Numbered from the stretch's first letter, positions 1 to 6,313 are shown. The stretch is DNA of 11,369 bases from Bacillota bacterium (GCA_023434855.1 JAEYSJ010000311.1:1-11369); one strand, 5' to 3'. Notes: generated by a model not told the origin, from the letters alone. A program made the numbers and translations.

Positions 1-1
1 G

Positions 2-442
2 AATGATCTTGGCCGGGTATGTGCGCCTGGTACGGTAACGGTTGAACGGTACATGCAGGTGGAAATGTTTTCTCACGTAATGCATATTGTTTCCGATGTT
101 GGCGGAACAGTGCGGTCAGACTTTGGACCGGTCGATGCCTTGCAAGCTTGTTTCCCGGCCGGTACTCTCAGCGGTGCCCCGAAGGTGCGGGCGATGGAAA
201 TTATTCACGATTTAGAAAAAACTAACCGGGGAGTTTATGGCGGGGCAATTGGTTATATTGATTTTAAGGGAAATATGGACACATGTATAGCGATCCGTAC
301 AATGACAGTTGCGGACAAAAAGGTGAATGTTCAGGCAGGGGCCGGTATTGTATATGACTCGGTGCCTGAGCGGGAATACGCCGAGACTTTGCATAAGGCT
401 GGGGCATTACTCAAGGTAATAGCCGGGGGGAATGAAACATGA
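2..442 (+). CDS. trpE: Anthranilate synthase component I, C-terminal part (5' end outside window)
   Basis: Anthranilate synthase large subunit: converts chorismate and ammonia (from TrpG) to anthranilate, the first step of tryptophan synthesis, in the cytoplasm. The open frame runs in from the window edge (first full codon at 2), so only about 146 C-terminal residues are seen. These carry the hallmarks of the chorismate-binding domain: RNDLGRVC-like start, YSHVMHI-like segment, [40 protein letters not shown] and [16 protein letters not shown]. The [13 protein letters not shown] and [11 protein letters not shown] wording is that of TrpE rather than PabB, which usually reads ITGAPK and GNADLNIVIRT. 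The stop codon overlaps the trpG start as ATGA (439-442), so the two subunits are probably translationally coupled. Feedback-binding N-terminal residues lie outside the window. Confidence 0.93.
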   Translation, partial: NDLGRVCAPGTVTVERYMQVEMFSHVMHIVSDVGGTVRSDFGPVDALQACFPAGTLSGAPKVRAMEIIHDLEKTNRGVYGGAIGYIDFKGNMDTCIAIRTMTVADKKVNVQAGAGIVYDSVPEREYAETLHKAGALLKVIAGGNET

Positions 443-1014
443 AGACGGTAATTATAGACAATTACGACTCCTTTACTTATAACTTGTATCAGTATGTTGC
501 CGCCTTAGGCCATGATGTCAGCGTTGTGCGCAACGATGTCGTCACTGTTCAGAATATTGCTGACATGAACTGCCGGTCCATCATCATTTCACCCGGACCG
601 GGAACACCTGATGAGGCCGGCATCAGCAAGGATGTAATAGCTTATTTCGCCGGAAAAATACCTGTTCTGGGAGTATGCCTTGGACACCAGTCTATCGGTG
701 AAGTCTTTGGCGGAAAGGTAGTAAGGGCACCGGAGCCTGTTCACGGCAAAGTTTCTCAAGTGGAACATAAAGGTACGGGTTTGTATCAGGGTTTATCCCA
801 ACCTTTTGTTGCCGGAAGGTATCACTCCCTGGTTGTGGCGCAAAAAGGTTTACCTGACTGTCTGGAGGTGACAGCAGTCAGCCAGGACGGTTTGATTATG
901 GGACTTAGGCACAGGCAATTCGCGGTGGAAGGCGTACAGTTTCATCCGGAATCGGTGCTTACTCCTGAGGGGATGAAGCTTCTGAAAAATTTCTTTGCGC
1001 AGATCCGGGATTAG
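439..1014 (+). CDS. trpG: Anthranilate synthase component II, glutamine amidotransferase
   Basis: Class I glutamine amidotransferase of 191 residues, the usual length for TrpG/PabA; it hydrolyses glutamine and passes ammonia to TrpE. Visible motifs: [15 protein letters not shown] at the N-terminus, [12 protein letters not shown] (about 50-61, oxyanion region), nucleophile elbow GVCLGHQ with Cys80, RYHSLVV (127-133), and the QFHPES motif with catalytic His169 and Glu171. The complete Cys-His-Glu triad argues for an active enzyme. The start ATG overlaps the trpE stop and is preceded by a G-run (425-430) that can serve as ribosome binding site. No trpD follows, and no clear terminator lies behind the gene. 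The subunit could also serve a PabB for folate synthesis, as TrpG does in Bacillus (family knowledge), but pairing with TrpE is what the layout shows. Confidence 0.94.
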   Translation: MKTVIIDNYDSFTYNLYQYVAALGHDVSVVRNDVVTVQNIADMNCRSIIISPGPGTPDEAGISKDVIAYFAGKIPVLGVCLGHQSIGEVFGGKVVRAPEPVHGKVSQVEHKGTGLYQGLSQPFVAGRYHSLVVAQKGLPDCLEVTAVSQDGLIMGLRHRQFAVEGVQFHPESVLTPEGMKLLKNFFAQIRD

Positions 1015-1033
1015 TTTAAATGTGATCTTACTA

Positions 1034-1062
1034 TTGAAGAACACGTCGGAATGTGTTATATT
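1034..1062 (+). promoter_or_regulatory. Sigma-A-type promoter of the T-box leader
   Basis: TTGAAG at 1034-1039, a 17-bp spacer, and TATATT at 1057-1062 make a good housekeeping promoter. Transcription would begin near 1069, just ahead of the T-box Stem I. A perfect palindrome TTGAATTCAA (1061-1070) overlaps the end of the -10 box and the likely start site, and ATGTGAT (1020-1026) is mirrored by ATCACAT (1073-1079), so a repressor site is possible but unproven. Confidence 0.6.
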
Positions 1063-1214
1063 GAATTCAATAATCACATATACCTTAAAAATGATGAACA
1101 GGAAAAGTAAGTGCAGTGCCTTGGTAGCACAGAGAGTCGGGGATGGTGGGAGCCCGGTACGGGGGATGCACTGAAGTTCACCTGGGAGTTGCAGGCTGAA
1201 GTCCTAAATTATAA

Positions 1215-1340
1215 AGAGGCTGGTTCAAAATGTTCAGATGCTAGGCGCCTGGGATTCCGAGGCCGGAGGCGTACGAGTTGTACGCTGAGGACCTCGGAAT
1301 CCCAGGCAACGACGCAGATGGGCGTTTTCAACCAGACTCT
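1215..1340. repeat. 126-bp palindromic MITE/REP-like element, copy 1, inside the T-box leader
   Basis: Imperfect terminal inverted repeats of about 27 bp: the left begins AGAGGCTGGTT and the right ends AACCAGACTCT. Inside is a perfect 16-bp stem, 1247-1262 with 1292-1307 (GCCTGGGATTCCGAGG and its complement), and an inner stem GCGTAC/GTACGC (1269-1274, 1280-1285). The whole unit can fold into one very long hairpin. Its ends match those of a second copy at 6314-6438: both have TTCAxATGCxAGGC near the left end and a GCAGATGGGCnTTT stretch near the right end. It has no coding capacity, and I see no clear target-site duplication. Confidence 0.8.
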
Positions 1341-1464
1341 CGATGGATGGTAGGTTTTGCCGGACACCTTCGCCGTTACTAGGAAGGGGAGTATCGGTTG
1401 ATCCTGTACTTTGGATTAAGGTGATCTGTCCTACGACAGATAACAAAGGTGGTAACGCGAGAAC

Positions 1465-1495
1465 AGCTCTCGTCCTTTATGGACGGAGCTTTTTT
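1465..1495 (+). terminator. T-box-controlled intrinsic terminator
   Basis: AGCTC-T-CGTCC (1465-1475) pairs with GGACGGAGCT (1481-1490) around a TTTAT loop, with one bulged T, and is followed by a run of T (1490-1495). CCTTT at 1474-1478 can pair instead with AAAGG of the T-box (1445-1449), which gives the competing antiterminator. Confidence 0.88.
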
Positions 1496-1542
1496 ATTTT
1501 AGGCTCTGTTCGCTTTTTGCATCGCTATTTTACCACTTGTCC

Positions 1543-2121
1543 CTAATGGCGGCTCATAATGACCTTTATCTTTTCAACGAGGGTTTTCATAATCACTGCT
1601 ATGGCGAAATAGATGGGGAAACTGTAGTAATGTTTCCACTTTACAGCCACATAATAGCCCATCTTTACAGTAAGTGGCTCTAAGATGAAGCTAAAAAGAC
1701 CAGACATTAGGCAAGTGGCAATAAGAAAGCTCTTCCAAGTCCGATAGTATTGATAGACCAATGCATAGATGATTGGTAGCAAAATATAATCTATCGCACT
1801 TGCAGGAGGAAAAACAGGTGTCAAGTCTCTTGTGTAATACCATAAGCCGAGTTCATAGCCTACTTCATCCATCCAAATGGTTATGGTCATAACTGAGAAG
1901 CAGTAAAAGACAAGTTCAAGTAGTCTCTTTTTGTCCATAAGTTTCCACCATATTGCTATGGACACTGCCGCTAAAGCTAACTGTAACCACCATCTTATGG
2001 TATTGAAGTCGGTGTCTATCCAATTGTCGATACGAGCATATGTAAGATTCTTCAAGGCAAACGCAATTTGTTCGTCAGTAGGTGAGGTGGGAAAAGTTCG
2101 GATATGTTCAACCATAATCAT
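1543..2121 (-). CDS. Multipass membrane protein, CBO0543-like family
   Basis: Integral membrane protein of unknown function. The frame is open from a TTG at 2181, but no good ribosome site precedes that start or the ATG at 2139. The ATG at 2121 (protein MIMVEHIRTF...) follows GAAAGGGA with four bases between, so I chose it; about 192 residues. Hydrophobic stretches include WWLQLALAAVSIAIWW, LVFYCFSVMTITIW, AIDYILLPIIYALVYQYY, FLIATCLMSGLFSFIL and FPIYFAIAVIMKTLV, giving about five membrane segments. The features DEVGYELGLWYY, PPASAIDYILLPIIYALVYQYYRTW, EPL and WKHYYSFPIY resemble what I recall of the CBO0543 family of Firmicutes; this is from memory. The gene is convergent to the T-box leader and sits between it and pheA, in a pathway neighbourhood it does not obviously belong to, so a later insertion is likely. 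Confidence 0.75.
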   Translation of the reverse strand: MIMVEHIRTFPTSPTDEQIAFALKNLTYARIDNWIDTDFNTIRWWLQLALAAVSIAIWWKLMDKKRLLELVFYCFSVMTITIWMDEVGYELGLWYYTRDLTPVFPPASAIDYILLPIIYALVYQYYRTWKSFLIATCLMSGLFSFILEPLTVKMGYYVAVKWKHYYSFPIYFAIAVIMKTLVEKIKVIMSRH

Positions 2122-2230
2122 ACGGTCCCTTTCATTCATCTGAAATGTACTGACTATTTTACCCAAAAGGTGTAGGAGCAATACATTATGCGAACAGAAT
2201 CTTATTTTAAAAGCGGAGGGGTATTTACTG

Positions 2231-3115
2231 ATGACTGAGAATCAACAGGTTGCTAAACATAAAATTGTAGGGTATCTCGGGCCGCAGGGAACTTATAGCG
2301 AGGAAATGGCCTTAAGCCTTTATCAACAAGAACAGTCAATGGCAGACTTTATGCCCTACCCCAGCATTGATGCCGTTATCCGGGCGGTGGAAGCAGAAGT
2401 GATTACAGAGGGGGTTGTGCCAATTGAGAATTCTCTCGAAGGATCGGTTAATGTTACGCTTGATGTTTTAGCCCACGAAGTAGAATTGTTTATTACCAGA
2501 GAAATGATTAAGCCGATAAAGCATCATTTGTTGGTTAATAAAGATTATGACCAAAGTAAACCGATTAAGGCGGTTATTTCTCACTATCAGGCACTGGCTC
2601 AGTGCCGGCTTTATCTGGCCAAGTTCCATCCTGACGCCGAGTTAAAGGTGGCGGACAGTACAGCAGCGGCAGCCAAAATTGTCGCTGAGGGTATGCCAGA
2701 CTGTGCCGCAATTGGCAGTATACGAGCCAGTCAGCTTCACGGTCTTACAGTTGCGGCTGACAATATTCAAGACCAAAATAACAATTGTACTCGTTTTATT
2801 GTGCTCAAACGTCGACCGGATACGGGAAAGGACGGGTGCCGTAAAACATCAGTAGTATGTAAAATAAATGGGGAACGGCCGGGCAGTTTGTGCGAATTTC
2901 TACTAGAGTTCGCTAAACGGGAAGTCAACCTGACAAAAATAGAATCCCGGCCAGCCCGGACCGGTCTGGGAGAATATATTTTCTTTTTCGATGTTGAAGG
3001 TAGTGTTAGCGAGGAAAAAGTGAATGCTGCCATAAAAGCAATAGAGATGAAGAGCCTATGGTTTAAGAATCTGGGGTCATATTTATGTTCTAATCAATGT
3101 GACAATCTGATATAG
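2231..3115 (+). CDS. pheA: Prephenate dehydratase with C-terminal ACT domain
   Basis: Converts prephenate to phenylpyruvate, the committed step to phenylalanine, in the cytoplasm. The 294 residues fit a monofunctional prephenate dehydratase. The catalytic domain (about 11-192) shows YLGPQGTYSEEMAL, VVPIENSLEGSVN (62-74), SHYQALAQC (117-125; the family usually has SHPQALAQC) and the NNCTRF motif with Thr187-Arg188-Phe189, the key catalytic signature. The ACT domain (about 205-285) has GERPGSL (214-220) and ESRP (238-241), the phenylalanine-binding sites for feedback inhibition. The start ATG follows GCGGAGGGG (about 2214-2222) at a suitable distance. The nearest forward regulatory element is the T-box at 1085-1496, from which it is separated by an inverted gene. 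I see no strong promoter of its own. Confidence 0.95.
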   Translation: MTENQQVAKHKIVGYLGPQGTYSEEMALSLYQQEQSMADFMPYPSIDAVIRAVEAEVITEGVVPIENSLEGSVNVTLDVLAHEVELFITREMIKPIKHHLLVNKDYDQSKPIKAVISHYQALAQCRLYLAKFHPDAELKVADSTAAAAKIVAEGMPDCAAIGSIRASQLHGLTVAADNIQDQNNNCTRFIVLKRRPDTGKDGCRKTSVVCKINGERPGSLCEFLLEFAKREVNLTKIESRPARTGLGEYIFFFDVEGSVSEEKVNAAIKAIEMKSLWFKNLGSYLCSNQCDNLI

Positions 3116-3270
3116 TAAAAAAGCCCTTCTGCGGAAGCTAGCTTGCAAGGAACGGATTAACTGCCAGGTACGCCAAGTTCGCCAAGGAAAACATGAAGAA
3201 AAAATTATAATCTCTTGCCAAAAAAGGCTGCCAGTCTGGCAACTGAAAAAAGATATACTTTCTTATTTTT
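3116..3270. other. Non-coding stretch with small hairpins and a CGCCAAG tandem motif
   Basis: About 200 bases separate pheA and the convergent HD-GYP gene. No gene is apparent. It holds a short hairpin just after pheA (CTTC TGCG GAAG), the palindrome AAGCTAGCTT, a tandem-like ACGCCAAGTTCGCCAAGG stretch (about 3170-3186), and a GCCAG/CTGGC hairpin near 3229-3240. None has a proper T-run for a forward terminator. The CGCCAAG motif resembles degenerate intergenic repeats I recall from other bacteria; this is a weak impression. Confidence 0.35.
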
Positions 3271-3274
3271 AAGT

Positions 3275-3307
3275 AAAAACCGGAACCTGGAATAAATAGG
3301 TTCCGGT
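3275..3307 (-). terminator. Intrinsic terminator of the minus-strand HD-GYP gene
   Basis: A perfect 10-bp stem, ACCGGAACCT (3279-3288) and AGGTTCCGGT (3298-3307), with a 9-base loop. Read on the minus strand it is followed at once by five T (3275-3279), shortly downstream of the stop codon at 3319-3321. Confidence 0.88.
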
Positions 3308-3318
3308 CAAATGTGCAA

Positions 3319-4401
3319 TTAACGGATGACGTGATGTATGCGCAAATCAGGTATATCTCTAAGATCAATTACAGTGCCATTTTCCAATTGGACCATAGAA
3401 AGTGATGGTGTTTCGGTATTGGTGAATACAACTCTGCCTTTTCGTCCGTCATTAAGGGTTACCATATTGCCTGACAGAAAATTTTTCATATTGTCCGAAA
3501 AAGTAATACATGTTTTGGCATGCAGGTGGTAAACTTCATCATGCAACCTTTCCAGGCTGGTATAGGGGCTGAATGACCCTGGTTCATCACACTTTATCGT
3601 TAGTGCCTCATCATACAAATCGGCGATGGCTACTATTTTGGCATAAGGATGTATGTCTTCCCCAGCCAGGTTGCGGGGATAGCCGCTGCCATCCTCACGT
3701 TCGTGGTGGTCGGCTACAGCTTGCAGCACGCTAAGGGCTACATCCGGTATTTTACTGACAAGCTCGTGGCCGAAGAGAGTATGCTGTTTATATAATTCAT
3801 AATCCTGCGGAGAAAGTCGGTGGGTCTTATTTAACAGATTTGCCGGTAGTTGAGATTTTCCTATATCATGCAATAAACCCGCAAAAGAGATAGCGTTTAT
3901 ACTGTCAGGCGGAAATTTAAGCCAGGTGGCAATAAGAGCGGAAATAGCACTGACATTGACGCTGTGGCGAAATGTATAATCATCACAAGGCGGAAAGTTA
4001 TATAACTGATCAATGATATTACCTACGACCGCTACATTTTCCGTGATAGCATCGGCTGTTGCCTGAAACTTATCCAAAGTTTCCGCCGAGATTTCTTGTG
4101 ACTGACGAATTTCGTCAAAAGCTTTTTGTACTACACTGACAGACTGGTTATAGCTATTAACGAATTGCTGAATTTTGGGATCAGCAATAGGATTATTTAT
4201 TACCTCAGCATATATATGTACTGTGGAGATGTCCCAAGTTTGTAGCTTCCTAATCGTATGTTTGTTGAGAATTGCTCCTTGATTAAGAAGTACATTACCA
4301 TATTCAGAACAAACATCCTGTGCGACTTCCATACCCGGTACCAGAAAATCCACTTGCTGTTCGACTATTTTAACGGAAGACGAACGGTCATGATTGGCCA
4401 T
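3319..4401 (-). CDS. HD-GYP domain protein, probable c-di-GMP phosphodiesterase
   Basis: The 360 residues fall in three parts. The N-terminal region (about 12-66) has LVPGMEVAQDV and NQGAILNKHTIRKLQ, a pattern common ahead of HD-GYP domains in Firmicutes. The HD-GYP domain (about 140-265) has His146, LLHDIGK with His178-Asp179 and Lys182, His207 in KQHTLFGHEL, DHHEREDGSGYP (231-242) and Asp261 in AIADLYDE. The C-terminal part ends with RKGRVVF and NGTVIDLRDIP, a tail also common in Firmicutes members. All main metal-binding residues are present, so hydrolysis of cyclic di-GMP is likely; substrate is inferred from the family. The region after DLYDE (ALTIKCDEPG) departs from the usual MTSDRPYR. 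No membrane segment is evident, so it should be cytoplasmic. The start ATG follows GAGGTG. It is monocistronic, with its own terminator. Confidence 0.9.
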   Translation of the reverse strand: MANHDRSSSVKIVEQQVDFLVPGMEVAQDVCSEYGNVLLNQGAILNKHTIRKLQTWDISTVHIYAEVINNPIADPKIQQFVNSYNQSVSVVQKAFDEIRQSQEISAETLDKFQATADAITENVAVVGNIIDQLYNFPPCDDYTFRHSVNVSAISALIATWLKFPPDSINAISFAGLLHDIGKSQLPANLLNKTHRLSPQDYELYKQHTLFGHELVSKIPDVALSVLQAVADHHEREDGSGYPRNLAGEDIHPYAKIVAIADLYDEALTIKCDEPGSFSPYTSLERLHDEVYHLHAKTCITFSDNMKNFLSGNMVTLNDGRKGRVVFTNTETPSLSMVQLENGTVIDLRDIPDLRIHHVIR

Positions 4402-4453
4402 ATAATTATGAACACCTCACATACATAAGTGGCAATATATATATACAATGGTT

Positions 4454-4459
4454 ATTATA
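4454..4459 (-). promoter_or_regulatory. Possible -10 box for the minus-strand HD-GYP gene
   Basis: Read on the minus strand, a perfect TATAAT lies about 55 bases upstream of the start codon, in a very AT-rich region shared with the divergent small gene. At 17 bp upstream only a weak TTATTA is found as -35, so the call is tentative. Confidence 0.3.
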
Positions 4460-4601
4460 TCTAATTCGACATAATATAATAAATTCCTTGTAGAAAAATT
4501 ATTTTTCGGGAAAAACTAAACTATGATTTTAGTTCAAATAGTAGTACAATTTTGTCCAGGTCGTTCATAGTAAAGTAACAAATAAAATGGGGGTGTTATG
4601 T

Positions 4602-4865
4602 ATGGTAGAAAATTGCTCAACCATTATGGCTATTTTGCAAGAAAATAGAGTGGAAACCGCAGTTAAGGTGCAGGACATTCTAACAAAATACGGCTGCCAT
4701 ATCCGGGTCAGATTGGGCCTGCACGAAGCAGCCGTAAGCAGTTGCGCGAGGGATGGCCTGATTTTGCTACAACTATGTGCCGATAAGGCTTTATCGGCAG
4801 AAGTAGAAAAACATTTGCAGTCTATTCCTAATGTAAAAGTAAAGTCTATGACTTTAGATTTCTAG
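4602..4865 (+). CDS. Small ACT-like protein, TM1266-type iron-only hydrogenase system regulator family
   Basis: An 87-residue cytoplasmic protein if translation begins at ATG 4602. That start has GGGGGTG (4589-4595) six bases upstream, whereas the in-frame ATG at 4587 overlaps this ribosome site and is unlikely. The pattern IMAILQENRVETAVKVQDIL, YGCHIRVRLGL, LILLQLCADKALSAEVEKHL and PNVKVKSM fits the small ferredoxin-fold/ACT-like family named putative iron-only hydrogenase system regulator. Its usual members show VENR...A..VN.IL..Y...I.GR.G and PGV..K. The assignment is from pattern memory. No [FeFe] hydrogenase or maturase lies in the window; the next gene is a DUF362 ferredoxin-type protein with its own promoter. 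A GC-rich palindrome after the stop probably ends the transcript. Confidence 0.7.
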   Translation: MVENCSTIMAILQENRVETAVKVQDILTKYGCHIRVRLGLHEAAVSSCARDGLILLQLCADKALSAEVEKHLQSIPNVKVKSMTLDF

Positions 4866-4871
4866 TTTACC

Positions 4872-4891
4872 GAGCGCGGCTAGCCGCGCTC
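4872..4891 (+). terminator. GC-rich palindrome, probable terminator
   Basis: A perfect 20-bp palindrome (GAGCGCGG, loop CTAG, CCGCGCTC) seven bases after the stop of the small regulator gene. The following ACATTTAGTCTT is only moderately T-rich, so termination is likely but not certain. Confidence 0.55.
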
Positions 4892-4960
4892 ACATTTAGT
4901 CTTGTCGGAAAATAGTTATTCCAGCATCTTAAGATCAATTAGATTACTCCCCGTCTTAAG

Positions 4961-4990
4961 GACTTGGCAAAAGCCAAGTCTTATTAATAT
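4961..4990 (+). terminator. Second hairpin, possible terminator
   Basis: GACTTGGC (4961-4968), loop AAAA, GCCAAGTC (4973-4980), then TTATTAATAT. It is a compact 8-bp stem with a partly T-rich tail in the gap between the small regulator and the DUF362 gene. It may back up the palindrome at 4872. Confidence 0.45.
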
Positions 4991-5043
4991 CAAGAAAGTT
5001 CCTGAGTCGTAACGTGTTTCTATTTGTCGACTGGCAGTATGCA

Positions 5044-5072
5044 TTGACAAATACAGGGAACAATTATATACT
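5044..5072 (+). promoter_or_regulatory. Strong sigma-A promoter of the DUF362 gene
   Basis: A perfect TTGACA (5044-5049), an exact 17-bp spacer and TATACT (5067-5072). The start site would be near 5079, leaving an untranslated leader of about 110 bases before the ATG at 5189. Confidence 0.8.
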
Positions 5073-5135
5073 GTGAAAAAATGAATTGTGTGGACCCAAG
5101 GGAGATACAGCAAGAATGAATGATTAAAAATAAAC

Positions 5136-5171
5136 ACTGTTAAAAAGGTTTAGAACGGAATTTTTAACAGT
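5136..5171 (+). promoter_or_regulatory. Inverted repeat in the leader of the DUF362 gene
   Basis: ACTGTTAAAAA (5136-5146) and TTTTTAACAGT (5161-5171) form a perfect 11-bp AU-rich stem with a 14-base loop. It ends a few bases before the ribosome site AAGAGGTGG. It could be an operator in DNA or an RNA hairpin affecting translation. Confidence 0.5.
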
Positions 5172-5188
5172 CTTTAAGAGGTGGGACA

Positions 5189-6265
5189 ATGGATAAGGCA
5201 AAAGTATATTTCATGCCTGTGACTGATGGCCTTGCTGAGAACAAGCAGGCGGCCGCAATGAAAAAAATTTTTGAGAAATCCGGTGCAGCCCATATAATTT
5301 CACAGAATGATTTTGTAGCTATCAAACTGCATGTTGGTGAAAAGAAAAATATTACCTATGTAAAGCCCGGGCTTATACGGCAGCTTGTGGAAAAAGTTCA
5401 AGATCAGGGTGGCCAGGCTTTCTTAACTGAAACTTCCACGTTATATAAAGGTGAACGGGAGAATGCTGTAAAACATATCATGCATGCCCATCGCCACGGG
5501 TTTGGTATTGAAAATATAGGTGCGCCGTTTATTATGGCTGACGGATTGGCTGGCAACACGGAATTTGAAGTTGTTATTAATGGGATCTTGCATTCCAGTG
5601 TTAAAGTTGCACGGGAAGTTATGACTGCTGATGCATTATTGGTTGTTTCTCATCCCACCGGACATATTGCTGCCGGACTTGGCGCCTGTATTAAGAACCT
5701 GGGAATGGGTCTTGCCAGCAGGATGGGTAAAATGCGGCAACACTCTGCGATGTTACCTCAGGTCAGCGCTGAAAAGTGCCGCTATTGCCAAAAATGCATA
5801 AAATGGTGTCCCAAGGCAGCCATTATTGAAAAGGATGGTAAAGCATTTATTGGCACTGAAAAGTGTATCGGCTGTGGCGAATGTCTTGCCGTATGTCGTT
5901 ACGACGCTGTAGAATATGACTGGAACGCTGAATCCGGTTTTATGCAGAAGAGCATGGCTGAACACGCTTATGGTGCTGTTAAAGACAAACGCGATAAATG
6001 TTTTTATTTTAATGTAATGATTGATATGACCAAAGACTGTGACTGTTTCAATGTGGAACAGCATAAGCTCATTCCCGATATTGGGATTTTAGCTTCTGCA
6101 GATCCGGTCGCGATAGATATGGCAACACTGGATTTAACGGCTCGCGCTCATGGGAAGACACTTGCGGAGATGTCCTATAGCCATCATAATGCCATGATTC
6201 AAATCGAGCATGCCGCAAAAATCGGTATGGGGTCAATTGAATATGAATTAGTTACTATAAGTTAA
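5189..6265 (+). CDS. DUF362 protein with two [4Fe-4S] ferredoxin motifs
   Basis: A 358-residue cytoplasmic iron-sulfur protein of unknown substrate. DUF362 regions flank the clusters. The N-terminal part (about 40-170) has AIKLHVGEKKN, FLTETSTLYKGER, DALLVVSHPTGH and GACIKNLGMG. The C-terminal part (about 270-350) has CFYFNVMIDMTKDCDCF, DIGILASADPVAID and HAAKIGMG. Between them lie two ferredoxin motifs: CRYCQKCIKWCP with Cys197, 200, 203 and 207, and CIGCGECLAVC with Cys226, 229, 232 and 236. All eight ligands are intact, so electron transfer through two cubane clusters is likely. Extra cysteines occur in DCDCF (283-287). The ATG follows AAGAGGTGG. The gene has its own strong promoter and appears to be expressed separately from the regulator upstream. 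Confidence 0.9.
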   Translation: MDKAKVYFMPVTDGLAENKQAAAMKKIFEKSGAAHIISQNDFVAIKLHVGEKKNITYVKPGLIRQLVEKVQDQGGQAFLTETSTLYKGERENAVKHIMHAHRHGFGIENIGAPFIMADGLAGNTEFEVVINGILHSSVKVAREVMTADALLVVSHPTGHIAAGLGACIKNLGMGLASRMGKMRQHSAMLPQVSAEKCRYCQKCIKWCPKAAIIEKDGKAFIGTEKCIGCGECLAVCRYDAVEYDWNAESGFMQKSMAEHAYGAVKDKRDKCFYFNVMIDMTKDCDCFNVEQHKLIPDIGILASADPVAIDMATLDLTARAHGKTLAEMSYSHHNAMIQIEHAAKIGMGSIEYELVTIS

Positions 6266-6269
6266 TTTA

Positions 6270-6297
6270 TGGTATAATTAAAGTGTGTTGAAAACAC
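6270..6297 (+). promoter_or_regulatory. Extended -10 promoter-like site and GTGTGTT hairpin
   Basis: TGGTATAAT (6270-6278) is a good extended -10 box right after the DUF362 stop, followed by a short hairpin GTGTT-GAA-AACAC. It may drive ybaK, or the hairpin may mark the end of the DUF362 transcript. The same arrangement recurs at 7639-7668. Confidence 0.4.
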
Positions 6298-6313
6298 GCA
6301 ACCACAATTCGTA

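Larger units (their letters stand above)
1085..1496 (+). promoter_or_regulatory. T-box riboswitch leader (tRNA-sensing), interrupted by a repeat element
   Basis: A cis-acting RNA that reads the charging state of one tRNA and decides between termination and antitermination. Seen in order: Stem I with the AGTA of the specifier-loop S-turn (1106-1109), the apical CAGAGAG motif (1130-1136) and its GGTGGGAGCCCGG partner region, a CACCTGGGAGTTGC segment (1179-1192) and GCTGAA (1195-1200) before the specifier. A Stem III-like CCGTTACTAGGAAGG block follows (about 1373-1387). The T-box sequence AAAGGTGGTAACGCG (1445-1459) has TGGT at 1450-1453. The specifier is uncertain: GTC (Val, 1201-1203) directly after GAA, or TCC (1202-1204). 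The TGGT bulge implies a tRNA ending ACCA, which argues against Ser or Trp. The 3' base strand of Stem I looks degenerate next to the inserted repeat. No forward gene starts within 700 bases; pheA at 2231 is the first. Confidence 0.9.

Noticed and set aside
1085..1496. T-box read as a tryptophan sensor for trpEG
   Set aside because: It lies downstream of trpG, no TGG stands at the specifier position, and the TGGT bulge does not suit the usual discriminator G of tRNA(Trp).
1111..1546. Three short overlapping reading frames on both strands (1111-1353, 1234-1446, 1343-1546)
   Set aside because: They lie wholly or largely inside the T-box RNA and the palindromic repeat; no ribosome sites and no protein-like sequence.
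2122..2181. Upstream extension of the membrane-protein gene from TTG 2181 or ATG 2139
   Set aside because: No ribosome site before either start; the ATG at 2121 has GAAAGGGA at good spacing. The longer forms cannot be fully excluded.
3138..3368. Minus-strand frame of 76 codons after pheA
   Set aside because: It runs through the HD-GYP terminator hairpin and its 3' half is low-complexity intergenic sequence; no start signal.
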